The notes under the pieces: model-generated | What the model was told of the DNA's origin: nothing | Database searches by the model: none | What the model saw: only the letters and a program-made list of their open reading frames with translations | Virus record (IMG/VR): IMGVR_UViG_3300012950_001127 | Location: 1-64,000 of that record | Source of the DNA: a virus | Length of the DNA: 64,000 bases | Direction: 5' to 3' (one strand) | Part shown: piece after piece, positions 43,607 to 52,123 of the stretch | How positions within the stretch are numbered: the stretch's first letter is position 1 | Layout of the letters: each line of letters opens with the position of its first letter | Program-made: the position numbers and the translations under genes

Positions 43607-43882
43607 ATGAGTGTGGTTAAGATTTTTAATGAAGATAATGGTCAGTCTGAAAATACTACGTGGAATATTGATGACGTAAAAGAATATGTTAAACAATATC
43701 TTGTATATGAATTGCAGATAAAAGATCTGCAAGAGTCTAGAAGAGAATGGTCTAATGATTTTTTAAAAGCGAAGAGTCTTCCAAAGAAAGAGCTTACGCA
43801 GGCCTTGGGGTCAGCAAAGAAAGACATTGATATGGAAGTGGTAAATGAGATATATGATAACATAATAGGAATGTTTGAATGA
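43607..43882 (+). CDS. Hypothetical protein (91 aa)
   Basis: A small acidic-basic helical protein (DVKEYVKQYLVYELQIKDLQ, KKELTQALGSAKKDID). TTGGAGG precedes the ATG. The stop overlaps the next start as ATGA. No family recognised. Confidence 0.65.
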   Translation: MSVVKIFNEDNGQSENTTWNIDDVKEYVKQYLVYELQIKDLQESRREWSNDFLKAKSLPKKELTQALGSAKKDIDMEVVNEIYDNIIGMFE

Positions 43883-44364
43883 TGATATTTGCCCTGCATT
43901 TTTTGCTTGGCTATACATACGGTCTTTTCGCAGAGTGGTTTATTCATAAAGAAATTTTACACAGATACGGCAAAGGAAAAAATGCTATTTTTAAATTTCA
44001 TTGGAGTTCACATCACAGTGATGCCAGAAGATTTGAGTTTATAGATCCTTCCTATAATGAGAGTTTGCTTGCATGGAACGCAGCAACGAAAGAGTTGCTC
44101 TCTTTATTATTTTTAGTTGCAATCCATACTCCTGTTTTATTTTTCGCCCCAGGAGCCTATGCTGCTCTTATTTTTTCAGTAATTGAATATTACTTTAAAC
44201 ACAGAAAGGCGCATAAAAATCCAGAGTGGGCAAAAGAAAAATTAGTGTGGCATTTTGACCATCACATGGGTAAAATACAGGATATGAACTGGGGTGTTCG
44301 CAGGGATATTGTCGATAGGCTTTTGGGAACAAGAGTAAAATACACGACAAAAAATAATTATTAA
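43879..44364 (+). CDS. Membrane di-iron hydroxylase, fatty-acid-hydroxylase-like
   Basis: A 161-residue membrane protein with the histidine boxes of the fatty acid hydroxylase/sterol desaturase superfamily: HKEILH (23-28), HWSSHH (41-46), HRKAH (108-112) and HFDHH (125-129). Hydrophobic segments are about residues 3-20 and 74-104. The family uses two irons and O2 to hydroxylate lipid acyl chains, carotenoids or sterols in membranes. Here it could alter host lipids or a lipid receptor. At 161 residues it is compact but keeps all four boxes. Its ATG overlaps the previous TGA; it sits just upstream of the polymerase gene. Confidence 0.82.
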   Translation: MMIFALHFLLGYTYGLFAEWFIHKEILHRYGKGKNAIFKFHWSSHHSDARRFEFIDPSYNESLLAWNAATKELLSLLFLVAIHTPVLFFAPGAYAALIFSVIEYYFKHRKAHKNPEWAKEKLVWHFDHHMGKIQDMNWGVRRDIVDRLLGTRVKYTTKNNY

Positions 44365-44385
44365 TATTTAAAATTGGAGCTTTAC

Positions 44386-47300
44386 ATGGCCTCTGGACCT
44401 TTTGTTTCTTTACATAATCATACAGAGCTTGGCAGCCCACTTGACGGAATGAATGATGTTCGTGATCTTTTTAGAAGAGCGAAAGAAGTAAATCATCCAG
44501 GGGTTGCGGTAACTGACCATGGAACGCTCACTGCTCTGTATGACTCTTGGAAGGCTAGCCAAGAATTTGGGGTAAAATTAATCCCTGGAATAGAGGCTTA
44601 TTTTGCTGATGACTTAAACATAAAGAAGTCATATCACTTAGTTCTTCTCGCTAAAAATTCTATAGGATATAAAAATATTTTAAAGTTAAATTATTTAGCT
44701 TTCCAGAATCAAGTTTCTGGATACATGGGAAAGAAGACGCCTAGAATTTCTTGGGAACATATTGAGAATTATAACGAGGGAATAATTGCCTTAACGGCTT
44801 GTTCTAATGGTCTTGTTGCCAAAACTTTAATAACTGATAATGATGAAGAAAAAGCTTTATGTCATATATCTAGATTGAATGAAATATTCTATAATAGATT
44901 ATTTTTAGAGTTACAGCCACATGCCTTATATGATGTTAATAAGCATGGAAAGGAAGTAAATCAGCAAAAATTAAATGAATCGCTTATTAGAATATCTCAC
45001 GATATGAAGATTCCTTATGTTATAACTTGTGATGCTCATTATAGGGATAAAGAGGCTGCAAAATATCATGACTTTATGCTTGCAATAAAAGATAAAAAAG
45101 CAGTTGACGATCCAGATCGCTTTAGATATGGAGTCCAAGATATGTACCTAAAGACACATGAAGAAATTATAGATTTTTTTGGGAAAGATATTGCTACAGT
45201 TGGTATGGAAAATTCCATTAAAATAATGAATGCTTGTGATGAGCCGAGCTATATAAAGCCACGAGGAGCTATGCTTCCTGTTTTCTCTGTTTCTGAAGAA
45301 TTAGATTATAAAGAGTTTAAAGAGTGGAAGGGTGAAGTTGGATCTAATATAGCGGAAGATAAAGCATATCTTCGGTTCAAGTGCATTGAGGGGTTCAAGA
45401 ATAAGCTAACACACTTAGATAAGGGAGATAGAGACGAATACTGGGAAAGGGTGAAAACTGAATTAGCTGTATTAGAGGAGAAAAATTTTTCGTCTTATAT
45501 GTTAATTGTTGCAGATTATGTTAATTGGGCTAAAGAAAGAATGCCGGTAGGGCCAGCGCGTGGTTCTGCGGCGGGGTCATTAGTAGCCTACTTGACAGGC
45601 ATAACAAGCGTTGACCCCATAGAGTATGATTTAATCTTTGAAAGATTTCATAATAATCAAAAGAAATCTTTTCCAGATATTGATTCTGATTTTTCTGATC
45701 CAAGTATAGTTAAAGATTATATTAAAGATAAGTATGGATCAGATCGGGTTGCTTCCATTTCTAATTGGAGCACTCTATCGCCACGCGTTGTTATAAAGGA
45801 TGTAGCAAGAAGTTTAAGGTTAGGTGGAGATAAGTCTTCTGCTTTTAAAATAGCAAACGCTATAACCTCTATCATGCCAGATGCAGACACCCTTAGCGAG
45901 GCAATGTCGAGTAGTCGCCAATTATCTGATTATATGAAGCAATACCCAGAGTTATATAAGTATGCTTCTAAGTTGCAAAATCTTACCAGAAACTGGTCCA
46001 TGCATGCCGCAGGAGTCGTTATTGGAGAGGATGCCCTATATGAGTCCATTCCCTTGAGAATAGACAAGGAAGGACACATTATAACGCAATGGGAAAAAAC
46101 AAGGTGTGAAGAGAATGGTCTTATAAAGATGGATCTATTGGGACTTAAAACTCTTACTGTTATAGATAATGCTTTTAAATTAATTCACGAATCTACAGGG
46201 GAAAGCTTATCTGTAAATGATATAGATATGAAGGATCAAAGGGTTTATGAGATGATCGGGAAAGGCAAGACTATCGGGCTGTTTCAATTAGAATCTTCTC
46301 TTACTCCATTTTGCATACGGCTTAAGCCAAAAAATATAGAAGATATATCTGCAATAAATGCTATAGGCAGACCTTCGTGTAAGCCGGCAGAGAGAAGGAG
46401 ATATGCTAAGCGTAGGCTCGGGGCAGAAAAAACAGTATATGATCATCCAAGTTTAAAAAGAGCATTAGAAAAAACTTATGGAGTTTTGGTTTATGAGGAG
46501 CAAGCTATGATCATTGCACAAGATTGTGCTGGATGGGATCTTAATCAGGCAGATGCTTTAAGAAAGATTAGTAAATTAAAAGGAAAAGATCAAGAGCTTG
46601 TTTTGCGTACAGAGGCAAATTTTACAAAAGATTGTATAGAATATAGCGGCATGTCATATGAAGTAGCGTGCAAGATTTGGAAAACATACATAGAACCTCT
46701 TGGGGGGTACGCTTTTAATAAATCTCACTCTATATCTTATTCTATAATATCTTTTTATACTGCTTGGTTAAAATATCATTACCCTTCTGAGTTCATGTGC
46801 GCTTTATTAAACTCAGAAGACCCAAATAGCGATAAGGCTCAAGAGTATTTGAGTGAATGCAGATCTATGAAGATTCAAATTAAACCTCCAAATGTTAATG
46901 ATAGTGTTGGGCCTTATGGCGTGCTAAAATCAGGAGAGATTGTCACAGGACTTTCTGCCATTAAGGGCGTGGGCGAAAAAGCTATTAGCTCTATAGTTGC
47001 TAATCAGCCTTATGTTGATTATCCTAATTTTTTAATGTTAAATGAAAGTAGAACCGTTGGGAAGACTGTTATTCAGTCTTTGTCCAAAGCTGGTGCTTTG
47101 GATTGTTTTTCTGGCGTAAGAAAAGATATGCATGATAATTATCAAAAATATAGATCTAAGGCCAAGGCGGTTTTCAAAAAGGCAATAGAGTCAAAAATAT
47201 TTTTACAACACCCCTCTTTGAAGAAAGTTCCAAGTGATCGCAAAGAAGAATTGTTTAAAGAATTTGGCATAGTAAATAATTCTACTGAGTATCATAAGAT

Positions 47301-47757
47301 AATGAGCTCTATTGAATTTTCTAAATCTGAAGAAGATTGGGATAGAAAGAAAAGGCTTTTGTTTGAAAAAGAGTCTCTGGGCAGACCTATAAGCGGAAGT
47401 TTGCACGAGGTATTTAAAGGATTCTTCTCTGGAGGCTCTCTTGTGACGCCATTATCTCATGTAAATACTTTAGAGGCATCCTCTAAGGTTAAAATTGAAG
47501 TAATTATATCAACAAAGCTTAAAGAGTTTAAAATAAAAAATGGCAAAAACATAGGTAGAAAGTTTGCTAAATATTTGGTCGAAGATATAAACGGGGATAC
47601 TTGCGGATTAACCGTATGGGCTGATGACTATGATAGATATAGAGCCATATTGAAAGACGGAGTTCCAATAAAAGCAATATGTAGAGTTAATGAGTATATG
47701 GATCAGAAAGATTTAGCGCTTTCTGCGTTAGAAAGAGTTTATGGGAGAGAAAGATGA
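44386..47757 (+). CDS. dnaE: DNA polymerase III alpha subunit (family C replicative polymerase)
   Basis: A 1123-residue family C polymerase, close to E. coli DnaE (1160). The N-terminal PHP domain has SLHNHTE (about 8-14), VTDHGT, GIEAYF, LTACSNG and ITCDAHYRD, apparently a full metal site. The palm has GPARGSAAGSLVAYL near 388, KSFPDIDSDFSD near 427 with the two catalytic Asp, and IKMDLLGLKTL near 583 for the third. A helix-hairpin-helix region (IKGVGEKA) and a C-terminal OB fold (KVKIEVIIS to the end) follow. It is the phage replicative polymerase. The ATG at 44386 follows TTGGAGC. It overlaps the next gene by ATGA. Confidence 0.97.
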   Translation: MASGPFVSLHNHTELGSPLDGMNDVRDLFRRAKEVNHPGVAVTDHGTLTALYDSWKASQEFGVKLIPGIEAYFADDLNIKKSYHLVLLAKNSIGYKNILKLNYLAFQNQVSGYMGKKTPRISWEHIENYNEGIIALTACSNGLVAKTLITDNDEEKALCHISRLNEIFYNRLFLELQPHALYDVNKHGKEVNQQKLNESLIRISHDMKIPYVITCDAHYRDKEAAKYHDFMLAIKDKKAVDDPDRFRYGVQDMYLKTHEEIIDFFGKDIATVGMENSIKIMNACDEPSYIKPRGAMLPVFSVSEELDYKEFKEWKGEVGSNIAEDKAYLRFKCIEGFKNKLTHLDKGDRDEYWERVKTELAVLEEKNFSSYMLIVADYVNWAKERMPVGPARGSAAGSLVAYLTGITSVDPIEYDLIFERFHNNQKKSFPDIDSDFSDPSIVKDYIKDKYGSDRVASISNWSTLSPRVVIKDVARSLRLGGDKSSAFKIANAITSIMPDADTLSEAMSSSRQLSDYMKQYPELYKYASKLQNLTRNWSMHAAGVVIGEDALYESIPLRIDKEGHIITQWEKTRCEENGLIKMDLLGLKTLTVIDNAFKLIHESTGESLSVNDIDMKDQRVYEMIGKGKTIGLFQLESSLTPFCIRLKPKNIEDISAINAIGRPSCKPAERRRYAKRRLGAEKTVYDHPSLKRALEKTYGVLVYEEQAMIIAQDCAGWDLNQADALRKISKLKGKDQELVLRTEANFTKDCIEYSGMSYEVACKIWKTYIEPLGGYAFNKSHSISYSIISFYTAWLKYHYPSEFMCALLNSEDPNSDKAQEYLSECRSMKIQIKPPNVNDSVGPYGVLKSGEIVTGLSAIKGVGEKAISSIVANQPYVDYPNFLMLNESRTVGKTVIQSLSKAGALDCFSGVRKDMHDNYQKYRSKAKAVFKKAIESKIFLQHPSLKKVPSDRKEELFKEFGIVNNSTEYHKIMSSIEFSKSEEDWDRKKRLLFEKESLGRPISGSLHEVFKGFFSGGSLVTPLSHVNTLEASSKVKIEVIISTKLKEFKIKNGKNIGRKFAKYLVEDINGDTCGLTVWADDYDRYRAILKDGVPIKAICRVNEYMDQKDLALSALERVYGRER

Positions 47758-48263
47758 TAGCGTGTAAAGTTTGTGAATTTGAAGTTAACAATTCTATGAG
47801 ACATAGTTTGGTTAAAAATATATGCCCAGCTTGTGGGGCTGCACTTTTCGGTGATTTTCATATGCGAAGACTTAATCTTTTGAAGCAAAAGATTTTAGAG
47901 CAAGAATTTTCCGAAGCGTTGGATGAAAGCAGTCTTTTTGACATTTGTTTATTCATTCTTACTGAGTTTTTTGTTAGCAAGCCAGGAATAGTAAACACAA
48001 AATTAGATCAAGGTAATATGCTCGATATTAGTATGGACGAACAAGGTTTGGAAGAAGGCGAGTTGATTGATTTTAGCGAAGCCGAGCCTGACCAGTCTTA
48101 TGATGAAATTAGAGATGAAATTAGAAAAGAGGTCCTAGCAGATGTTGATGAGGAGCTTGTTGAGGCGGAGGAAGATTTGCGAATCGCAAGACTCAAAAGA
48201 ATAGCGAAAGAATCGCCTACGAATAAAAACCCAGGCGCTATAGTTAGGCGGGTAACGGATTGA
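47754..48263 (+). CDS. Zinc-ribbon protein with acidic region (169 aa)
   Basis: An N-terminal zinc ribbon (C4, C7, C24, C27) is followed by a helix and a long acidic coiled coil (DEIRDEIRKEVLADVDEELV). Overlap with the polymerase stop (ATGA) suggests coupled expression and perhaps a physical partner of the replisome; that is positional inference. No family recognised. Confidence 0.65.
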   Translation: MIACKVCEFEVNNSMRHSLVKNICPACGAALFGDFHMRRLNLLKQKILEQEFSEALDESSLFDICLFILTEFFVSKPGIVNTKLDQGNMLDISMDEQGLEEGELIDFSEAEPDQSYDEIRDEIRKEVLADVDEELVEAEEDLRIARLKRIAKESPTNKNPGAIVRRVTD

Positions 48264-48610
48264 TTAGAGCGGTTGCAAATAAAAGGCTTGACCTTAATGA
48301 TAATGAGTATGATTATTTTTTAGATCTAAAAAATCAGTTTGGCGAAGATGATTTTCGACAAATTTTTGATACTGATAAAAACGGAATAATAACTGCTATT
48401 AGCCCTCCAGTAGATAGGTCAGTATCTTTGGGCATTCTTTTTTTTATGCTAAACATTATGATGAACCAAAGACTTAGAATGCTCGATGACAAGATAACAA
48501 AAATTTTAGTTTTTGAGAAAAATATTGACATGTTGGGCATGGTGCCTAATATAGTTGAAAGATTAGAGAAAATAGAGAAATTAACAAGCCCGGAGGAGAA
48601 TAATGGCTAA
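48260..48610 (+). CDS. Hypothetical protein (116 aa), TTG start
   Basis: Small protein with a possible short hydrophobic helix (LGILFFMLNIMMNQRLRML) and a C-terminal helix. The TTG at 48260 overlaps the previous TGA as TTGA, with GGCGGG upstream; no good ATG exists further in. The end overlaps the next gene by 8 bases. No family recognised. Confidence 0.6.
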   Translation: MIRAVANKRLDLNDNEYDYFLDLKNQFGEDDFRQIFDTDKNGIITAISPPVDRSVSLGILFFMLNIMMNQRLRMLDDKITKILVFEKNIDMLGMVPNIVERLEKIEKLTSPEENNG

Positions 48611-49157
48611 GCTATTTGAAAAGGTTTCAATAAATGGATTTTCTATTGAAGATATAGATATAACTCCAGTAGAGGAGTTGAGTAATCTTTTGCCAAAAAA
48701 TGGTGTTATTGATATAAACATTGCAGAAAAGGGCTTAGTATATACTTTGGAAGGACAGAACTTTTGCCAAGAAAAAGTAGCACAATTAGATAGATGGATA
48801 GGCTTTTTAGAGTCAGAAAAAAACAAGGCATGGTCAGATGCTGCCCTAAATAAGGCAAAGCAGGCAGGACATAAGACGGTAAAAGACAAAGAGTGGTATG
48901 CACAGTCAGATGATGATTACGTTAATGCGTATAATTCTTTGGCTTTAGCGAAAGCTTGTAAAAAATGGCTAGAGAATAAAACGGCCTATTTTTCAGGTTG
49001 GCATTATGCATTAAAAACTTTCCTGCGTAGAGATTATGCTATTGAAAATGCCAGCGGCACAAAGTATAATGCAGGAACAGATTATAATCCATTCCCTACA
49101 GATGTAGGGAAAGAAGATGATTTCGCAGATGGCGAAAACGACATAGAGTGGAAATAA
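48603..49157 (+). CDS. Possible recombination mediator (UvsY-like position and layout)
   Basis: A 184-residue protein with a helical core: VAQLDRWIGFLESEKNKAW, a Tyr-rich spacer (EWYAQSDDDYVNAYNS), then LAKACKKWLENKTAYFSGWH and LRRDYAIENASG. The order of a long helix, a spacer, a second helix and a terminal R-x-[YF]-A-I-x-N element resembles UvsY-type mediators, which load RecA/UvsX on SSB-coated DNA. It directly precedes the SSB gene. Identity with UvsY is not obvious, so this is a tentative call. CCGGAGG precedes the ATG. Confidence 0.5.
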   Translation: MAKLFEKVSINGFSIEDIDITPVEELSNLLPKNGVIDINIAEKGLVYTLEGQNFCQEKVAQLDRWIGFLESEKNKAWSDAALNKAKQAGHKTVKDKEWYAQSDDDYVNAYNSLALAKACKKWLENKTAYFSGWHYALKTFLRRDYAIENASGTKYNAGTDYNPFPTDVGKEDDFADGENDIEWK

Positions 49158-49167
49158 ACTTTAGACT

Positions 49168-49218
49168 TTAGCATAAATCCGCAATGTTGCGGTTAAGCTA
49201 CAAACGTGACAATGTCAC
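49168..49218 (+). promoter_or_regulatory. Structured leader of the SSB gene (two hairpins)
   Basis: TAGC (49169-49172) and GCTA (49197-49200) enclose a strong hairpin CCGCA/TGCGG (49079-style arms at 49179-49183 and 49188-49192). A second hairpin, GTGAC-AAT-GTCAC, follows at 49206-49218. Both lie between the preceding stop and the SD of the SSB gene. T4 gp32 represses its own translation by binding a structured leader, so an autoregulatory site is a reasonable idea; the structures here are only predicted by eye. Confidence 0.45.
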
Positions 49219-49237
49219 ATATAAATAAGGAGAAAAA

Positions 49238-49861
49238 ATGTCAACAATGGTATTTGGAGAAGTAGATTGGAATTCGGCAGACTCTGGCGGAACTAAGTCA
49301 GACTTTATACGACTTGAAGAAGGCGAGAACACAGTTCGTGTTATGGGTAATCCGGTGCAATTTTATATTCACTGGGTAGTAAAGCCAGACGGAAGTCGTC
49401 AAAAGGTAAATAGTCCGGTAGAACATCCCGAACTTGTTCGCAGATTAGAGGATTCTGGATTTAGGCGTCAAGCGCGATGGCTAATAAAGGTCTTGGACCG
49501 AACCGACAACCAGTTCAGACTGCTTGAGGTCGGCCCGCAGATTTATAATGGAGTTAAGGCTCTGTACAATAATAGTCGCTGGGGCAAGGTGACTGCTTAT
49601 GATATTACTATCTGCAAGGGGCCTAAGGGACAGCAGCCTTTATATAGCGTTACCCCTAATCCAAAAGATGCACTAGATTCTGATTTAAAGACTACCTTTG
49701 TAGAATTTAATGATCGAATCAATATAGAGCGTTTAATCACTCCTTCTGGAGCTATGGACGTGTGCGAGCACATGGGTTGGGATCCAAGCACGTATATGAC
49801 TGAGGACTCTGGAGAGGGAACCTCGGCTGGAGATGATGATTTCGATTTCGATTTCGAATAA
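49238..49861 (+). CDS. Single-stranded DNA-binding protein (gp32-like)
   Basis: A 207-residue protein with an OB-like core (DFIRLEEGENTVRVMGNP, ARWLIKVLDR) and a strongly acidic C-terminal tip (DDDFDFDFE), typical of phage and bacterial SSBs whose tails recruit partners. It would coat ssDNA during replication and recombination with the neighbouring polymerase, mediator and RecA. A structured leader and AAGGAG precede the ATG, and a strong terminator follows. Arg codons are mostly CGN, like the MoxR/VWA genes, which fits high expression. Confidence 0.82.
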   Translation: MSTMVFGEVDWNSADSGGTKSDFIRLEEGENTVRVMGNPVQFYIHWVVKPDGSRQKVNSPVEHPELVRRLEDSGFRRQARWLIKVLDRTDNQFRLLEVGPQIYNGVKALYNNSRWGKVTAYDITICKGPKGQQPLYSVTPNPKDALDSDLKTTFVEFNDRINIERLITPSGAMDVCEHMGWDPSTYMTEDSGEGTSAGDDDFDFDFE

Positions 49862-49889
49862 AAATTTCTAATTAATTTAGAAAATATTA

Positions 49890-49924
49890 AGCGCATAAAG
49901 TAACATCTTTATGCGCTTTTTATT
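49890..49924 (+). terminator. Strong rho-independent terminator
   Basis: AGCGCATAAAG pairs with CTTTATGCGCT around a six-base loop, followed by TTTT. It ends the SSB transcript and abuts the RuvC-like start codon directly. A second weaker palindrome, TTTCTAATTAATTTAGAAA, lies just upstream at about 49865-49883. Confidence 0.93.
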
Positions 49925-50461
49925 ATGATAAGAATAATTGGTTTAGACATATCTTCTGCCGTTATAGGCTGGGCTTTACTGGAATATGATGACAAGTCTG
50001 TTCATTTGATTGAACATGGCTGCATTAAGCCTCCAAAGAGCTCTAAGGGAACCCTTACATACAGGGTCAATGACGCTTATGATGAAATATATGATTTTTT
50101 TAAATTAAAAGCCCCAGATATTGTTGCATCTGAGGCATATGTGAATAAATTCACAAGAGGGAGAAGCACGGCAAGGACAATAATTGTATTGTCAGTATTT
50201 AATGAGATTTCATCACTTGCGTGTTTGCGTGCGCTTGAATACGAGCCATATAAATATGCAGTTATGACAATCCGATCTAAGTTATCAAAACTTGCTGGAT
50301 ATAGGATAATATCCAAAGATGACTGCTTTGAATTTGTAAAGAAATATTTCCCATCATTTAAAGTAAAAACAAACAGAAATGGTAAAATAGCAAAAGAGAG
50401 TTATGACGAAGCTGACGCGATTGCGGTTGCTTTAACTCATATAATTAAGAAGAGGGAATAA
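49925..50461 (+). CDS. RuvC-like Holliday junction resolvase
   Basis: A 178-residue RNase H-fold nuclease. The acidic active-site residues lie in IIGLDISSAVIGWA (Asp7), IVASEAYVNKF (Glu near 68), and YDEADAIAVAL near 160. RuvC-type enzymes cut Holliday junctions made by RecA-driven recombination, and this gene sits just before RecA. No SD is visible, and the start codon immediately follows the terminator T-run, so expression may be low or rely on readthrough. The start cannot move downstream without losing Asp7. The stop overlaps the next ATG by one base. Confidence 0.85.
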   Translation: MIRIIGLDISSAVIGWALLEYDDKSVHLIEHGCIKPPKSSKGTLTYRVNDAYDEIYDFFKLKAPDIVASEAYVNKFTRGRSTARTIIVLSVFNEISSLACLRALEYEPYKYAVMTIRSKLSKLAGYRIISKDDCFEFVKKYFPSFKVKTNRNGKIAKESYDEADAIAVALTHIIKKRE

Positions 50462-52113
50462 TGAGTAAAGATTTGACTTTTGGAAAAGATGCACGAAATA
50501 AGATTTTCTCAGGCGTTGAGAAGCTGGCCTCAACTGTTGCCGTAACAATGGGGCCTCAGGGAAAGAATGTTATATTTGGAATATATGGAGGAGCTGCAGC
50601 TCCATTGATAACAAAAGATGGGGTATCTGTCGCAAGACAGGTTACTTTGCATGATCCGGTTGAAGAATTGGGGTGTCAATTGGTAAAAGAGGTGGCTGCA
50701 AGAACTGCGGCTGTAGCCGGAGACGGCACTACAACAGCGACCGTTTTGACACACGCAATTTTAAAAGCAGGTAATGAGTTAATCACAAACAATTATAGCC
50801 CCCTTCTGTTTAGGCGGGGTATTGAATGGGCTACAAGCGAAGTGGTTAAGGTTTTAAACCAAATGGCAACAGAGGCTGATAGTCTTGAGACTATTAAAAA
50901 CATTGCAACAATTTCTGCAAATAATGACGAAGAGATGGGAAGGAATATAGCAGAAGCGTTTAACGCGGTCGGGCTTGACGGAACTGTTGCGGCAGAAGCA
51001 CATCCTGGAGCGGCAACCTCTGTGCGATACACAGATGGTATAGAGCTTAAGTCAGGATATATTACAACTGCTTTTTTAACGGAGGCTGGGCAGACAGAGA
51101 TTTGTCTTGAATCATGCAGAGTCTTAATATGCAATCAAGAGATAACCAACCTAATAGGATGGCTAGACTTATTAAATGAAGTTTCTGACAAAGGGGTGCC
51201 GTTGTTAATTTTGTCTAAGACATTAAAGCAGGAAGCTTTGACGACCATTGTTACAAATAATAAGCTTGGCAGAATAAAGGCAGTTGCTGTTGAGATTCCT
51301 GCCTTTGGGGCGAAGCAAGATGAATGGCTAGAGGATTTGGCCTCATTGGTTGACACGGTTGTTTGTGGCGATAAGACGGGCCACTCTATCAGGGAATTGA
51401 AGCTTGATGATCTTGGATTCGCAGAGAAAGTCATTGTGGGCAAATACGCTACTAAAATAATTGGAAGCAGAAAAAACAAAGAGAGAATAAGCGAGAGGCT
51501 TAGCTTTTATTCGGAAGACGCTCAAAAGCTCTTGGGAGAAAACGAGCGCCGAGATATACAGAAAAGAATTTCTTTTTTAAATAACAAAGCTGCAGTTATA
51601 TCGGTCGGATACTCAACGGAAGTAGAGCTTAGAGAGAAGGGGGATAGGCTCGATGATGCCTTGAGTGCCACCAGGGCCGCCATAGAAGAGGGGGTTGTTG
51701 CAGGAGGGGGAGTGGCACTTCTGAGAGCCTCTAATATGGTTGATTTATCAAAGATAGATGAGAATCTTTTGCCAGCTGTGCAGGTTTTGCTCGGAGCCTG
51801 CAAGGCTCCTATGGCGCAAATTGTTACAAATGCATATGAGGATCCAGACAAAATAATGAAAAAAGTATTAAAATCAAATAATTTAAATTTTGGCTATAAT
51901 GCTGCAACTGGTAGCTTTGAAGACCTTTTAGATTCTGGAGTTATAGACCCCAAAAAGGTAACTAGAATTGCATTGGAAAATGCAGTGAGCGTATCTTTGC
52001 TTCTTATTAATACCGAAGCTGTAATTTCTGATTCGCCAGAAGATCCCTCTGCATGGCAAGCCCCCGGAGGTTGGAGGCCGCCATCAAAAAGTGGATTAAA
52101 TCACGATTATTAA
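50461..52113 (+). CDS. groEL: Chaperonin GroEL, second copy
   Basis: A 550-residue group I chaperonin: TMGPQGKNVIF near 30, TKDGVSVARQ near 51, GDGTTTATVLTHAI near 85, and DRLDDALSATRAA with EEGVVAGGG near 398-420. The three aspartates matching E. coli D52, D87 and D398 are present. The apical and equatorial sequences differ widely from the first copy (1097-2704), so this is an old paralogue rather than a recent duplicate. The C-terminus (WQAPGGWRPPSKSGLNHDY) has no Gly-Gly-Met tail. GAGGG lies upstream within the RuvC-like gene. Confidence 0.96.
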   Translation: MSKDLTFGKDARNKIFSGVEKLASTVAVTMGPQGKNVIFGIYGGAAAPLITKDGVSVARQVTLHDPVEELGCQLVKEVAARTAAVAGDGTTTATVLTHAILKAGNELITNNYSPLLFRRGIEWATSEVVKVLNQMATEADSLETIKNIATISANNDEEMGRNIAEAFNAVGLDGTVAAEAHPGAATSVRYTDGIELKSGYITTAFLTEAGQTEICLESCRVLICNQEITNLIGWLDLLNEVSDKGVPLLILSKTLKQEALTTIVTNNKLGRIKAVAVEIPAFGAKQDEWLEDLASLVDTVVCGDKTGHSIRELKLDDLGFAEKVIVGKYATKIIGSRKNKERISERLSFYSEDAQKLLGENERRDIQKRISFLNNKAAVISVGYSTEVELREKGDRLDDALSATRAAIEEGVVAGGGVALLRASNMVDLSKIDENLLPAVQVLLGACKAPMAQIVTNAYEDPDKIMKKVLKSNNLNFGYNAATGSFEDLLDSGVIDPKKVTRIALENAVSVSLLLINTEAVISDSPEDPSAWQAPGGWRPPSKSGLNHDY

Positions 52114-52123
52114 GGAGTATATA

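Noticed and set aside
49220-49227. TATAAATA, the T4 late-promoter sequence
   Set aside because: It is only ten bases from the SSB start and overlaps the SD region, so transcription from it would remove the leader. It is likely chance in A+T-rich DNA.
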